Made by a program: the position numbers and the translations under genes. From an uncultured Pelagibacteraceae bacterium (GTDB lineage Bacteria > Pseudomonadota > Alphaproteobacteria > Pelagibacterales > Pelagibacteraceae): 64,000 nt of DNA. The first letter of the stretch is position 1. Each line of letters begins with the position of its first letter. The stretch is from positions 1 to 64,000 of the forward strand of contig CACKNR010000003.1 of the NCBI GenBank assembly GCA_902601545.1. The letters run 5' to 3'. A model generated the notes under the pieces. It had not been told where the DNA came from. It ran no database searches and saw only the letters and a list, made by a program, of their open reading frames with translations. Positions 39,449 through 49,931 of the stretch are shown in pieces.

Positions 39449-40233
39449 TGAGCTTAATGAAAGGAAAAAGAGGTCTAATAATGGGTGTCGCTAATGAACG
39501 TTCTATAGCTTGGGGCATATCTCAAAAGCTTGCAGATGCCGGTGCTGAATTAGCTTTTACTTACTTAGGTGAAGCTTTGAAAAAAAGAGTAATACCTTTA
39601 GCCGAAAAGTTGAATTCAAAAGTAACTTTTAGCTGCGATGTCGAAAAAAAAGACGAAGTTACAAAACTTTTTGAAGATGTAAAGTCAAAATGGGGAGAAA
39701 TTGACTTTGTAGTTCATGCTGTTGCATTTTCAGATAAATCGGAGTTAACTGGTGAATATTTAAACACAACAAGAGAAAATTTTCTTAAAAGTATGCTAAT
39801 CTCATGTTTTTCTTTTACGGAAGTTTCTAAAGAGGCATCTAAAATAATGAGAGATGGTGGAAGTTTACTTACTCTTACTTATGAGTCCTCTAAGGCTATA
39901 CCTAATTACAATGTAATGGGGATTTGTAAATCTGCTTTGGAGGCAAGCGTGAAATATTTAGCGAGAGACCTTGGTAAAAAAAAAATAAGAGTTAATGCAA
40001 TTAGTGCAGGTCCAATCAAAACTTTAGCAGCTTCTGCAATAGGAGATGCAAAATTTTTGTACAAATGGAATGAAGACCACTCTTTTTTAAAAAGAAATGT
40101 AGATATTCACGATGTCGGTAATTCTGCTCTTTATTTGTTAAGTAATTTGGCAGCAGGTGTAACTGGAGAAATTCATTATGTAGATGCTGGTTATAACAAA
40201 ATGGGAATGCCTGATCCTAAAAATATGACTTAA
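39448..40233 (+). CDS. fabI: enoyl-ACP reductase (NADH)
   Basis: A 261-residue short-chain dehydrogenase of the FabI type: [20 protein letters not shown] at the N-terminus and the Tyr-x6-Lys of [14 protein letters not shown] at the active site. It carries out the last reduction of each elongation round. The Met after Asn-Val near the active site and the C-terminal [19 protein letters not shown] are standard. It overlaps the convergent pnp gene by 4 bp. Confidence 0.95.
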   Translation: MSLMKGKRGLIMGVANERSIAWGISQKLADAGAELAFTYLGEALKKRVIPLAEKLNSKVTFSCDVEKKDEVTKLFEDVKSKWGEIDFVVHAVAFSDKSELTGEYLNTTRENFLKSMLISCFSFTEVSKEASKIMRDGGSLLTLTYESSKAIPNYNVMGICKSALEASVKYLARDLGKKKIRVNAISAGPIKTLAASAIGDAKFLYKWNEDHSFLKRNVDIHDVGNSALYLLSNLAAGVTGEIHYVDAGYNKMGMPDPKNMT

Positions 40234-42302
40234 GCAGAAGCCTGTTTCATCGAAAGTTTTACTTTTCCTCTATCAAATCCGACGACTTTTACAGATACCT
40301 CATCACCCTCTTTTACTACATCTCCTACTTTTGCAACTCGTTTGTCAGCCAACTCAGAAATATGTACAAGTCCATCTTGTTTTCCTAAGAAATTTACAAA
40401 TGCTCCAAACTCCATGATTTTAACAACTTTGCCTTTGTAAATTTTTCCCATTTCAGGTTTGGCGATTAGGCTTTTTATAAATTCAATAGCTTTATTTCTA
40501 GAGGCCTCATCTGGTGCAGCAACTGTAACTTCCCCGGTATCCTTAACGTCAACTTTTGCTCCTGATGTTTCAACAATTTCTCTAATTGTTGCTCCACCTT
40601 TACCAATCACAGTAGCTATATCTTTTTTATCTACATTAATTGTTTCCATTTTTGGAGTATGCTTTGAAAATTCTTTTCTTGAAGTTTTAATGGCTTTATT
40701 CATCTCAACAAGAATATGTTCTCTACCGCTTTTTGCCTGATCTAGAGCTTTTTCCATAATCTCGAATGTAATACCTGTGATTTTTATATCCATTTGTAAT
40801 GAAGTAATACCGTCTTTTGTTCCAGCTACCTTAAAATCCATATCTCCTAGATGATCCTCATCACCTAGAATGTCTGAAAGTACTGAGAAATCATCTCCCT
40901 CTTTTATTAATCCCATAGCAATCCCGGCTACTGGCTCTTTTATTGGAACACCTGCATCCATTAGTGATAATGAAGTCCCGCAAACAGTGGCCATTGAGGA
41001 TGATCCGTTTGACTCTGTTATCTCTGAAACTACTCTCAATGTGTAGGGAAAATTCTCTTTTTTTGGTAAAGAGGAATTAATCGCTCTCCAAGCAAGTTTA
41101 CCATGTCCTATTTCTCTCCTACCAGTTCCTATTCTTCCGCATTCTCCGACTGAAAAAGGAGGGAAATTATAGTGTAACATAAAATTTGATCTTTGCATGC
41201 CATCTAAACTTTCTAATCTTTGTTCGTCATCTGTCATTCCGAGAGTGGTTACTACAAGAGCTTGGGTTTCTCCTCTGGTAAAAAGGGCTGATCCGTGTGT
41301 TCTGGGTAAAACTCCAACTTCACATTTAATCTGTCTTACATCAGCTAAACCCCTTCCATCTATTCTTTTCTTCTCTTTTAAAATAGCTGTTCTCACTATG
41401 TCTTTTTCTAAGGATTTTAATTGAGACATTGCTTGATTTTCTGAAACAGTTTCGTCTTCAATAAACATTTCTTTACATTGAGTTTCTATTTCAGAAATAG
41501 CATTAGACCTTTTTTTCTTATCAATTTCTTTAAAGGCGCTTCTTAGACCTTTTTCGAATTTTTCTACAATTTTCTTTTTAACATCAGAATGATCAATTTC
41601 TTCAACTTCCCATTTTGGCTTTCCGGCTTTTTTAGCTAACTTTTCAATTGCTTCAATTATTGGCACAAATTTTTCATGGCCAAATTTTACCGCATCAAGC
41701 ATAATTTTTTCAGATAAGCCTGATGTTTCTGATTCAACCATCAATACTGCATCTTTAGTACCAGCAACTACTAAATCTAAATCGGATTCTTTAAGTTGTT
41801 CTATAGAAGGATTTAATAAATACTTTCCATTCTTGTATCCTACTCGGCTAGCTGCTATAGGTCCCATGAAAGGCAAACCAGATATCGCCAAAGCAGCTGA
41901 AGAGGCAATGATTGATAAAATATCTGGTTGATTTTCACTATCATAAGACAACACCGTAGGAAGTACTTGAACCTCATTCATAAAGCCAGATGGAAACAAT
42001 GGTCTTATAGGCCTATCAATTAATCTTGAGATTAATGTTTCCGACTCAGTTGGTCTCGCTTCTCTTTTAAAATACCCACCTGGTATTTTACCTGCAGCAT
42101 AGTATTTTTCTTGATAATTAACTGATAACGGAAAATAATCTTGACCTTCTGCAACTTTTTTCGCTCCAACTGCAGTTGCGATTACAACCGTTTCACCCAG
42201 AGAAGCAATTATTGCGCCGTCTGCCTGACGTGCAATTTTTCCAGTTTCCAGAGTTAACTTTTTACCATTAACTTCTAATTCTTCCTTTTGTATTTTAAAC
42301 AT
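40230..42302 (-). CDS. pnp: polyribonucleotide nucleotidyltransferase (PNPase)
   Basis: A 690-residue exoribonuclease with two RNase PH domains ([22 protein letters not shown] marks the second), a KH domain ([20 protein letters not shown], about 555-610) and an S1 domain at the end ([19 protein letters not shown]). It degrades RNA by phosphorolysis. Its ATG shares one base with the rpsO stop, leaving no space for the leader hairpin that E. coli uses for RNase III-linked autocontrol. Confidence 0.97.
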   Translation of the reverse strand: MFKIQKEELEVNGKKLTLETGKIARQADGAIIASLGETVVIATAVGAKKVAEGQDYFPLSVNYQEKYYAAGKIPGGYFKREARPTESETLISRLIDRPIRPLFPSGFMNEVQVLPTVLSYDSENQPDILSIIASSAALAISGLPFMGPIAASRVGYKNGKYLLNPSIEQLKESDLDLVVAGTKDAVLMVESETSGLSEKIMLDAVKFGHEKFVPIIEAIEKLAKKAGKPKWEVEEIDHSDVKKKIVEKFEKGLRSAFKEIDKKKRSNAISEIETQCKEMFIEDETVSENQAMSQLKSLEKDIVRTAILKEKKRIDGRGLADVRQIKCEVGVLPRTHGSALFTRGETQALVVTTLGMTDDEQRLESLDGMQRSNFMLHYNFPPFSVGECGRIGTGRREIGHGKLAWRAINSSLPKKENFPYTLRVVSEITESNGSSSMATVCGTSLSLMDAGVPIKEPVAGIAMGLIKEGDDFSVLSDILGDEDHLGDMDFKVAGTKDGITSLQMDIKITGITFEIMEKALDQAKSGREHILVEMNKAIKTSRKEFSKHTPKMETINVDKKDIATVIGKGGATIREIVETSGAKVDVKDTGEVTVAAPDEASRNKAIEFIKSLIAKPEMGKIYKGKVVKIMEFGAFVNFLGKQDGLVHISELADKRVAKVGDVVKEGDEVSVKVVGFDRGKVKLSMKQASA

Positions 42303-42562
42303 TATTTCCTTATATTTAGTTGTTTTATAACTTTTTGATAGGACTCAGAGTTTTTCTTTTTTAGATAAGCAAGAAGCTTTTTCCTTTTATTAACTGACTT
42401 AGTCAAACCTAAAGTTGAATGTTTGTCTTTTTTAAATTTTTTAAAATGTTCTGATAATTTGATAATTTTATCTGTTAGTAGCCCTATTTGTATTTCAGTA
42501 GATCCAACATCTTTAGCGTGGATTGCGAGTGACTTAATTGTATCTTTTTTTTTCTTTATCAT
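42302..42562 (-). CDS. rpsO: 30S ribosomal protein S15
   Basis: An 86-residue protein matching S15: [32 protein letters not shown] and [17 protein letters not shown]. It binds the central domain of 16S rRNA. The N-terminus is a few residues shorter than usual. The start lies inside rbfA (29-bp overlap), tighter than the usual rbfA-truB-rpsO layout because truB is missing. Confidence 0.93.
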   Translation of the reverse strand: MIKKKKDTIKSLAIHAKDVGSTEIQIGLLTDKIIKLSEHFKKFKKDKHSTLGLTKSVNKRKKLLAYLKKKNSESYQKVIKQLNIRK

Positions 42563-42932
42563 TATCTTTATTTTTCTTTATTATTCTCTCAATCTTTTCA
42601 GCATATTCAAATGAGTTATCTTCTACAAATGTGAGTTTAGGAAGAAACTTAATATCTAGCCTTTTAGACAGGGCTTTTCTAACAAGATGAGAGTATTCCG
42701 TCAAGATTTTTACTGTTTCTGTGATTTCAGCACCTCCTAAAGGAATAACGTAAACTCTAGCTGTTTTGAGGTCTGGTGTCATTCTTACTTCAGTCACAGT
42801 AATTAACTTAGAATTTATAGATGGAATTTTTGCCTCATTTCTTATAAAAAGTTCTCCTAAGTTCTGTTTAACTAATTCACCAACTCGAAGCTGCCTTTGA
42901 GTAAAAGCTTTTTGATTTATTTGATTGGACAT
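42534..42932 (-). CDS. rbfA: ribosome-binding factor A
   Basis: A 132-residue KH-fold protein: QRQLRVGELVKQNLGELF, the central VTEVRMTPDLKTARVYVIPLGG and LDIKFLPKLTFVEDNS. It helps mature the 5' end of 16S rRNA in small subunits. It begins right after the infB stop (42933) and overlaps rpsO by 29 bp. The C-terminal tail is a run of Lys, Asn and Asp. Confidence 0.93.
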   Translation of the reverse strand: MSNQINQKAFTQRQLRVGELVKQNLGELFIRNEAKIPSINSKLITVTEVRMTPDLKTARVYVIPLGGAEITETVKILTEYSHLVRKALSKRLDIKFLPKLTFVEDNSFEYAEKIERIIKKNKDNDKEKKRYN

Positions 42933-45107
42933 TTAAATCGATCTCCTTATTTCCTCAGATAAATATGATTCTATTACGTCTTTTTCTTTAAAATCAATAA
43001 AATCTTTTATACTAATCCCACACTCATTTCCTGCACCAACCTCTTTAACTTGGTTTTTTTCTCTGAATATTGTTAATATTTCACCGTTATATACCACTAC
43101 CCCATCTCTAATAATTCTAGCTTTAGATTTACTTTTAATCTCCCCACTAAGGACCTTTGAACCTGCTATTTTTCCTGCGCTCGAAACTTTAAATATTTTT
43201 TGTATTTCCGCGCTACCTAAAATCGTTTCTTTTATATCTGGTTCTAATAAGCCGGACAAAGATTTTTCGACATAGTCAATCGCTTCGTAGATAATGTTAA
43301 AATATTTTACATCGATCTTTTGCTCCTCAGCTAGCTTTTTCGCCTCCCTGTTAGGTTTAACATTGAAACCAATTAGAATAGCGCTTGAAGCTTTTGCAAG
43401 TGATACGTCTGTCTCATTTATCATCCCAATATCGGATAAAATTATTTTTGCTTCTACCTCATTATGTTTAATTTTGTCTATTGCCATTTTTAAAGCTTCG
43501 CTTGACCCTTGTACATCAGATTTAATAATTATATTTAATACTTCTTTATTTCCACCATTTTCAAACAAAGTTGTTTTATCTTTAACCAAAAAATTATTTT
43601 TAGATGTATTATTTTTTTTAAACTCTGACATTTTTTTAGCTTCGTCTTCATTTTCAGTAACTAAAAATTCTGCCCCTGCATAAGCTGAGCTATTCATTCC
43701 TAATATTTCAACTGGCATGGAAGGTTTGGCCTCATCGATGGTTTTACCCTCAAAATTAATCATTGCTCTAATTTTCCCCCAGGTATCACCACATATGAAA
43801 TAATCTCCTTTTGAAAGACTCCCATTGCTTATTAAAATTGTAGAAACTGGCCCTTTCCCTTTATCTATTTTTGACTCTATAACTACTCCTCTAGCACGAT
43901 CGGAAAAAGAGGCTTTTAAATCTAAAATTTCAGCTTGCAATAATATACTTTCTTTTAATTTGTCTAGGTTAATTTTTTTTGTTGCTGAAACTTCTACAAA
44001 TAATGTATCGCCACTTAAATCCTCTGCAACTAACTCGTATTGCATCATCTCATTTTTAATTTTACTGATATTTTTTTCTGGAAGATCACATTTATTTATA
44101 GCTACAATTATTGGAACCTTTGCTGCTTTAGCGTGTTTTATCGCCTCTACAGTTTGTGGTTTAATACCATCATCAGCTGCAACTACTAATACGACAATGT
44201 CTGTTATTTTAGAACCTCTTGCTCTCATTTCTGTAAACGCCGCGTGACCTGGAGTATCAATAAAAGTAATTAATTTATTTTCAGAAGTTTTTATTTGGTA
44301 GGCACCAATATGTTGCGTAATTCCTCCATGTTCTCCTGAAACAACATTACTCTCTCTTAACGCATCTAAAAGTGAAGTTTTACCATGGTCGACATGTCCC
44401 ATAATTGTAACTATGGGTGGTCTTACTTTTACCTCTCCAATAAATTTTTCTCTAACTTTTTCTCCCGCTAGAGAAAGTTTTTCTTCTATAATAGGTTTAT
44501 GGCCAAATTCCTTTACAATGTACTCTGCTGTGTCTTTATCTATATTATGATTAATTGTTGCGACTACTTTCATATTAAATAAGAATTTTATTATTTCACT
44601 CGATTTTTCTGCCATTCTATTAGATAGCTCTTGAATGGTGATTTGTTGAGGAATTTTTACCTCTTTAATAACTTTTTTAAATTCTTTTTTTTCTTCAACT
44701 TCTGGCTTATTTTTTTTCTCCTTAAGTCTAGCCCTTTTCACTGAAGCTAGGCTTCTTTGCTTTATTTCAATTTCTTCAACATTAAGAGCCCTTGATACTG
44801 TTAATTTAAAATCTCTTTTATCTACTGGTGTTTTTAATTTTAATTTACTTTTTCCAGCTGGTTTATTATCTTTTTTAATAAAGTCTTTAGTTGCCTGCTG
44901 TTCTATAAATTTCCTTGCAAATGTTTTTTTCTTTATATTATTTTTTGGAGTGAGATTTTGATTATTTCTTTCTGAAAATTTAATATTCCTAGGTGGTTTC
45001 TTTTCAACAGAGTATGTTTTTTTTCCTGAAGATGAAATATTACTTGTGTCAATTTTTTTCTTTAGATTTGATGATATTGTAAGTGTTCTTTTTTTATCTT
45101 TATCCAT
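42933..45107 (-). CDS. infB: translation initiation factor IF-2
   Basis: A 724-residue GTPase. A Lys-rich, low-complexity N-terminus (about 1-150) precedes the IF2_N domain, then the G domain with G1 GHVDHGKTSLLDAL, G3 DTPGHAAF and G4 NKCDLPEKN, then two beta-barrels and the C-terminal domain. It places fMet-tRNA on the ribosome. Alphaproteobacterial IF-2 is often 850-950 residues; the N-terminal extension is shorter here. It lies 4 bp after nusA. Confidence 0.96.
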   Translation of the reverse strand: MDKDKKRTLTISSNLKKKIDTSNISSSGKKTYSVEKKPPRNIKFSERNNQNLTPKNNIKKKTFARKFIEQQATKDFIKKDNKPAGKSKLKLKTPVDKRDFKLTVSRALNVEEIEIKQRSLASVKRARLKEKKNKPEVEEKKEFKKVIKEVKIPQQITIQELSNRMAEKSSEIIKFLFNMKVVATINHNIDKDTAEYIVKEFGHKPIIEEKLSLAGEKVREKFIGEVKVRPPIVTIMGHVDHGKTSLLDALRESNVVSGEHGGITQHIGAYQIKTSENKLITFIDTPGHAAFTEMRARGSKITDIVVLVVAADDGIKPQTVEAIKHAKAAKVPIIVAINKCDLPEKNISKIKNEMMQYELVAEDLSGDTLFVEVSATKKINLDKLKESILLQAEILDLKASFSDRARGVVIESKIDKGKGPVSTILISNGSLSKGDYFICGDTWGKIRAMINFEGKTIDEAKPSMPVEILGMNSSAYAGAEFLVTENEDEAKKMSEFKKNNTSKNNFLVKDKTTLFENGGNKEVLNIIIKSDVQGSSEALKMAIDKIKHNEVEAKIILSDIGMINETDVSLAKASSAILIGFNVKPNREAKKLAEEQKIDVKYFNIIYEAIDYVEKSLSGLLEPDIKETILGSAEIQKIFKVSSAGKIAGSKVLSGEIKSKSKARIIRDGVVVYNGEILTIFREKNQVKEVGAGNECGISIKDFIDFKEKDVIESYLSEEIRRSI

Positions 45108-45111
45108 AACA

Positions 45112-46662
45112 TTATTTATAAGCTATTTCTCTAGCAGCCATAATTAAATCATCAGCTTCTTTTCTAGATAACGAAAATTCCTCCAGGTATCCGTCAATTC
45201 TAATTTTCTTTCCTTTTATTTCGTCAAAGCCTCCTATTAACTCGTCAGATGATAAATCTGCAAAGTCACTAATTTTTTTTATATTTTTTTGGCCCAATAT
45301 TACTAACATTCCTTGAGTCATGCCTTTTAGATTAATCAATTTTTCATCAACTCCAAGTTCTTTAAGTTTTTCTGCTACTGCTTCTGTTTGTTTAACAAGT
45401 GTCTCTTTAGATCTACTAATTAATTCTTTAGCTGTATCGTCATCTATAGCCTCTATTTTTGAAATATTTTCACTTGTTGATTGAGCTATTTCTTCAATAG
45501 AATTAAACCCCTCTGAAACTAGTAACTGCCCCAAGGTTTCGTCTACTTCTAAATTTTTTATCAAAGTCTCAGTTCTATCTTTAAATTCAGTTTGTCTTCT
45601 CTCAGAATCCTCTTTGTCAGTTAATATGTCAATTTCGTAGTTTGTTAATTTTGATGCGAGTCTAACATTTTGTCCTCTTCTCCCAATGGCCTTACTAAGA
45701 TTTTCTTCTGTCAAAATTATGTCTATTCTTTTATTATCCTGATCTATAAGCACCTTTTGAATTTCTGCAGGTGATAATGACTCTGAAATTAGAGTAGGGA
45801 GATCATCTGTCCATTTAATGATATCAATTTTTTCACCATGTAATTCGTTAACTATAGTTTGTACCCTACTCCCTCTCATTCCAACGCAAGCTCCTACCGG
45901 ATCAATAGATGAATCTTGAGAATGAACGCAAATTTTTGCTCTACTTCCCGGATCTCTTGCTACAGATTTAATTTCGATAGTCCCTTCGTAAATTTCAGGA
46001 ACTTCTTGGAAAAATAACTTTGCCAAAAACTGTGGGTGAGCTCTAGATAAAAATATTTGATGACCTTTAATCTCTTTTTTAACCTCATAGCAATATGCTT
46101 TTACCCTATCACCAGTTTTAAGAATTTCGCGTGGTATTAACTCATCTTTTTTGATGACGCCTTCAGCTTTGCCTAAATCAACTATTACATTCCCATATTC
46201 TAATCTTTTTATAATTCCACTTAGAATTTGTTCTTGTTTGTCAATAAAATCCTCATATTGTCTATTTTTTTCTGCCTCTCTAACTCGACTACTTATAACT
46301 TGTTTTGCGCTTTGGGCAGCTATACGACCAAAATCAATCTGTGGTAACTCTTCATAAATCTTTTCCCCAACTTTAAGCTGATTATTTTTTGGATCAGTTT
46401 TTAGCGCTTCTTTTAACGTAATCTCTCTTGCTGGATCCTCAATACTTTCTACTATTTCTAAGACTTTTTGTATTTTGATTTCACCGTTTTCTCGATCTAT
46501 TTTTACTTCAATATTATTATCGTTACCAAACTTTGTTAGAGCAGCCTTTTGAATAGCACTTTCCATAGAGCCGATCACAAGCTCTTTATCTATTGATTTT
46601 TCATTAGCAACTGCTTCGACTATTCTTAAAAGCTCAAGTTTATCTAATCCTCTGTTTAACAT
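45112..46662 (-). CDS. nusA: transcription termination/antitermination factor NusA
   Basis: A 516-residue protein with an N-terminal RNA polymerase-binding domain, an S1 domain (about 135-200), two KH domains (ARAKICVHSQ ... GACVGMRGSRVQ, then ENLSKAIGRRGQNVRLASKL) and two C-terminal repeats. I start it at the Met of MLNRGLDKLELLR (46662), with AGGAG at 46670-46674 and good spacing; the in-frame extension to 46698 runs through the terminator hairpin. It leads nusA-infB-rbfA-rpsO-pnp. The usual upstream rimP is absent. Confidence 0.95.
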   Translation of the reverse strand: MLNRGLDKLELLRIVEAVANEKSIDKELVIGSMESAIQKAALTKFGNDNNIEVKIDRENGEIKIQKVLEIVESIEDPAREITLKEALKTDPKNNQLKVGEKIYEELPQIDFGRIAAQSAKQVISSRVREAEKNRQYEDFIDKQEQILSGIIKRLEYGNVIVDLGKAEGVIKKDELIPREILKTGDRVKAYCYEVKKEIKGHQIFLSRAHPQFLAKLFFQEVPEIYEGTIEIKSVARDPGSRAKICVHSQDSSIDPVGACVGMRGSRVQTIVNELHGEKIDIIKWTDDLPTLISESLSPAEIQKVLIDQDNKRIDIILTEENLSKAIGRRGQNVRLASKLTNYEIDILTDKEDSERRQTEFKDRTETLIKNLEVDETLGQLLVSEGFNSIEEIAQSTSENISKIEAIDDDTAKELISRSKETLVKQTEAVAEKLKELGVDEKLINLKGMTQGMLVILGQKNIKKISDFADLSSDELIGGFDEIKGKKIRIDGYLEEFSLSRKEADDLIMAAREIAYK

Positions 46663-46674
46663 TTTATTTCTCCT

Positions 46675-46701
46675 AAAAAAAAATGGGCTAAAGCCCATTT
46701 T
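46675..46701 (-). terminator. strong intrinsic terminator between metK and nusA
   Basis: On the minus strand AAAATGGGCT pairs with AGCCCATTTT (10-bp stem, two-base loop; bases 46692-46701 and 46680-46689), followed by nine T. The nusA AGGAG begins at the next base. It ends metK transcripts; if nusA has a promoter upstream of it, it is also a leader attenuator. It is the strongest hairpin in the window. Confidence 0.85.
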
Positions 46702-46753
46702 GAATTTTCAACAATTTAAATACTTTTAGAAGAAAATTAAGGTTTTTTCAAGA

Positions 46754-47914
46754 TTACAATTTAAATAAATCAACTTTGTCTGTTTTTTCCCAAGAAAACT
46801 CACCTTTAGTTGTTGGTTTTCTTCCAAAGTGTCCATATGCAGAGGTTACCTCATAAATTGGATTATTTAGCTTCAACATTTCTCTAATTCCTCTAGGAGA
46901 TAAGTCAAAATTTTTGTTAATAATATTTCTTATTTTTTCAATTCTCCCTTCATCGCCCTCAGCTAATTTAATAAATATAGAAAGAGGCTTAGAAACTCCA
47001 ATTGCGTAAGCTAGTTGAATTAAACATTTTTCTGAAGCGCCTGAAGAAACGATATTCTTTGCTAAATATCTTGCAGCATAAGCGGCTGATCTATCAACTT
47101 TTGTAGGATCCTTTCCTGAAAATGCTCCACCTCCATGAGGTGCTGCTCCTCCATAAGTATCTACAATGATTTTTCTCCCAGTTAATCCCGTATCTCCATC
47201 AGGTCCTCCAATTATAAATTGTCCAGTCGGGTTTATGTAAATTTCTTTAGTCTCTAGACCGTCAAGATAGCTAGCAGGTATAGATTTTTTAATATAAGGA
47301 ATAATAAGCTCTCTAACTTTATCTTGATTAATATCTTTTGAATGTTGAGTAGATATCACTACTGAAGTTACTTTAACAGGCTTATTATTTTCATATAGCA
47401 TAGTGACTTGGCTTTTAGAATCTGGCTCTATACCTTTTAAGGAACCATTTTTTCTATCCATTGCCATTAATCTTAAAATTTTGTGTGAAAAATGAATTGG
47501 TGCTGGCATAAGTTCTTCAGTTTCCTTACACGCATAACCGAACATTATACCTTGGTCTCCTGCTCCCTCATCCTTATTATCTTTTGAGTCAACACCCATT
47601 GCTATGTCTGACGATTGCTCATGCAGAAAAGTTTCTATATTTGCTGTTTTCCAGCTAAAGCCTTTTTGATCGTAACCAATATCTTTTATACAATTTCTTA
47701 CTTTTTCTATCAGTTCCTCTTTATCCAGTTTTGGACCGCGAGTTTCTCCCGCTAAAACAACTCTGTTTGTTGTTGTCAATGTTTCACAAGCCACCCTTGA
47801 TACTGGGTCTTTAGATAAATAAGAGTCGACAACCATATCAGAAATTCTGTCACAAACTTTATCGGGATGTCCTTCAGAGACAGACTCGCTGGTGAATAGG
47901 TAATCTTTATTCAT
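46754..47914 (-). CDS. metK: S-adenosylmethionine synthase
   Basis: A 386-residue enzyme making SAM from methionine and ATP. The signatures [30 protein letters not shown] and [20 protein letters not shown] are complete. Length is normal. Its start overlaps lnt by 8 bp, so no SAM riboswitch leader can lie directly upstream. It ends before the strong terminator at 46675-46701. Confidence 0.97.
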   Translation of the reverse strand: MNKDYLFTSESVSEGHPDKVCDRISDMVVDSYLSKDPVSRVACETLTTTNRVVLAGETRGPKLDKEELIEKVRNCIKDIGYDQKGFSWKTANIETFLHEQSSDIAMGVDSKDNKDEGAGDQGIMFGYACKETEELMPAPIHFSHKILRLMAMDRKNGSLKGIEPDSKSQVTMLYENNKPVKVTSVVISTQHSKDINQDKVRELIIPYIKKSIPASYLDGLETKEIYINPTGQFIIGGPDGDTGLTGRKIIVDTYGGAAPHGGGAFSGKDPTKVDRSAAYAARYLAKNIVSSGASEKCLIQLAYAIGVSKPLSIFIKLAEGDEGRIEKIRNIINKNFDLSPRGIREMLKLNNPIYEVTSAYGHFGRKPTTKGEFSWEKTDKVDLFKL

Positions 47915-49466
47915 TATTTTTACTATTAAATTTAAAGATAAAAATATATGTAATTAAAAGAGTAAAAAATATCAAATCATTTTTATTTTTTTTATCATTT
48001 TTAATTAGGGGTACTTCTAATTCAATATTTCCTGCCTCATTTGGGTTTAATTTTTTTACTACAGAACCTTTGTTGTCAACTATAGCGCTAATTCCTTTAT
48101 TAGCTGATCTTATAAAAAATGTATTTTGCTCAACTGCTCTGAATATTCCTTTGGAGAAATGCTGATATGGCCCAATAGAATTTCCAAACCATCCATCTTC
48201 TGAAATATTTATTATTAGATTTGTATTACTGTTAGCCTTTTGAATGAACTCTACAAATATAATCTCATAACAGATTAATGGTAAAATATTCAACTGATTA
48301 ACTATTAAATTTTTTTGATCTTTTCCTTTTAAAAAAGATCCATGACCCTCTGTTATTTTTTTTAGGCCAAATTTATTTAATATAAACTCAAAGGGTAAAA
48401 ATTCTCCAAACGGAACAAGTTTTTGTTTTTTATACTCTTGCATGATTTCAAATTTATTATTAACAATTACTAAACTATTATAAAAACTATTTAATTTTTC
48501 ATCCTGTTTGTTTACACCAAATAGAATGAGATGGTCTTCATTAAAGTTTTTTAGAAATATATCCTTAAATTGTAACAACTCAGAATAACTATACCCGCTG
48601 AATACTCCTTCAGGCCAAACAAAGAGTGTTTTCAGATTTTTAGATGGCTCACTATATTTTATGATTTTTTCTAATTTTTTTTCAATATCCTGTGAGGATA
48701 ATCCATACTCTAAATCAAAATTTGGGGAGATCACCTTAATATAGTATTTTTCAGGAATGGATTCCAAAAAGTTTTTATTTTGATTGATAGAATAATTTCC
48801 ATAAATGTAAATAACAAATAAAACTAAAAAAGTTAAAATCATACTTAATAGTTTTTTATAGAAATTAATTTTTAGAAAAATAATTGCAGGTAATGTAAAA
48901 AGTGTGATGATAATTAAATTAAAGGCAAAAAAACCAATTTTATTTACTATTTGAATAATTTCTATGTTCCAAGAAAAACTATAAGCCCATAAATTCCACG
49001 GAAAACCTGTTAAAATTTTAGCTCTTAAATAATCAGAGAGAGCGAAGCCAACAGAAAAAAGAAATATAGAATAAAGTTTCAAGTTTAAAAAGGGGCCTAG
49101 GATAAAAATTGTTATCGAAAAGAATAAACTCAAAAAAAGAGGGAGTAAGACAAGTCCAAATGGAATTAAAATTTTAAAACTATCATCAAAAGTTAAAGAA
49201 TTAGTAATCCAATGAATTCCAAATAAATAAAATCCAAATCCAAATGATGTTCCAAATATAAAAAGGTTTTTTTTATAAGGTTTTTTTCTATAAACACTCT
49301 TAGATTTTTTTTTTATCAAAATTATTAAAAAAAAAATAGATGGGAGGATAATAAAATTTATTAGACTAAAATTGAATGGCTGAAAAGAAAAAACAGAAAT
49401 ACCGCCTACTAAAAAAGGAATTAGATATAATATTAAGATTCTATTGTTTAAATATTTTTCGATCAT
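47907..49466 (-). CDS. lnt: apolipoprotein N-acyltransferase
   Basis: A 519-residue membrane enzyme with several N-terminal membrane segments (to about residue 215), then a nitrilase-like domain with triad Glu in [10 protein letters not shown], Lys in [14 protein letters not shown] and Cys in PLICYEIIF, and a last C-terminal membrane helix. It adds the third acyl chain to lipoproteins, and this window codes several (4452-5051, 61011-61589). It sits between ybeY and metK; the corC gene often found before lnt is absent. Confidence 0.94.
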   Translation of the reverse strand: MIEKYLNNRILILYLIPFLVGGISVFSFQPFNFSLINFIILPSIFFLIILIKKKSKSVYRKKPYKKNLFIFGTSFGFGFYLFGIHWITNSLTFDDSFKILIPFGLVLLPLFLSLFFSITIFILGPFLNLKLYSIFLFSVGFALSDYLRAKILTGFPWNLWAYSFSWNIEIIQIVNKIGFFAFNLIIITLFTLPAIIFLKINFYKKLLSMILTFLVLFVIYIYGNYSINQNKNFLESIPEKYYIKVISPNFDLEYGLSSQDIEKKLEKIIKYSEPSKNLKTLFVWPEGVFSGYSYSELLQFKDIFLKNFNEDHLILFGVNKQDEKLNSFYNSLVIVNNKFEIMQEYKKQKLVPFGEFLPFEFILNKFGLKKITEGHGSFLKGKDQKNLIVNQLNILPLICYEIIFVEFIQKANSNTNLIINISEDGWFGNSIGPYQHFSKGIFRAVEQNTFFIRSANKGISAIVDNKGSVVKKLNPNEAGNIELEVPLIKNDKKNKNDLIFFTLLITYIFIFKFNSKNNE

Positions 49467-49931
49467 TTAATTGAGATAAGAGAGAAACTTTTTCTCAACT
49501 TTTCTCATAGTATAATAGTCATTATCTTTTTTATGATCATATCCAAATAAATGGACTAATCCATGCATCCAGAGTTTATCAAATTCATAAATAAAATTTA
49601 ATTTATTTTTTTTTCCATTAATTTTATTTATATTTACAATTATGTCTCCCAAATATATTTCATCATCCCTTTTTAATTTTATTTTGAGCTCTTTTTTAGA
49701 ATAAAATGGAAATGAGAGAATATCAGTTGTTTTATTTTTTTTTCTATATTTTTTGTTTAATTTTTTTATCTCTCCATTTCCTGAGAGTAAAATTGTAAAA
49801 AAAATAATCTTATTTTTATATAATGTGAACTTTTTATTAAATTTCTTAATTTTTTTTTGAATTAATTCATTTGGGTTTTTTAGATAACGGTACCAAACCT
49901 TATTATTTAAAATAATATTAGTCTTTATCAT
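49467..49931 (-). CDS. ybeY: endoribonuclease YbeY (16S rRNA maturation)
   Basis: A 154-residue metalloprotein with the zinc motif HGLVHLFGYDH and the segment RKKNKTTDILSFPF. It takes part in 16S rRNA 3' end maturation and ribosome quality control. I start it at the Met of MIKTNIILNN (49931); an extension to 50003 would add 24 residues running through phoH. With this start it overlaps phoH by 14 bp. Its stop abuts the lnt start. Confidence 0.9.
   Translation of the reverse strand: MIKTNIILNNKVWYRYLKNPNELIQKKIKKFNKKFTLYKNKIIFFTILLSGNGEIKKLNKKYRKKNKTTDILSFPFYSKKELKIKLKRDDEIYLGDIIVNINKINGKKNKLNFIYEFDKLWMHGLVHLFGYDHKKDNDYYTMRKVEKKFLSYLN

Noticed and set aside
43294-44247. Plus-strand frames within infB
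   Set aside because: Low-complexity Ser/Ile/Phe-rich products opposite a conserved GTPase gene; no support as genes.
46663-46698. N-terminal extension of nusA to 46698
   Set aside because: It runs through the terminator hairpin and gives an unusual Phe-rich start; ATG 46662 has AGGAG at proper spacing.
46702-46753. SAM-responsive riboswitch for metK or nusA
   Set aside because: metK starts inside lnt, so it has no leader, and the metK-nusA spacer holds only a simple terminator with no sign of a SAM-binding fold.
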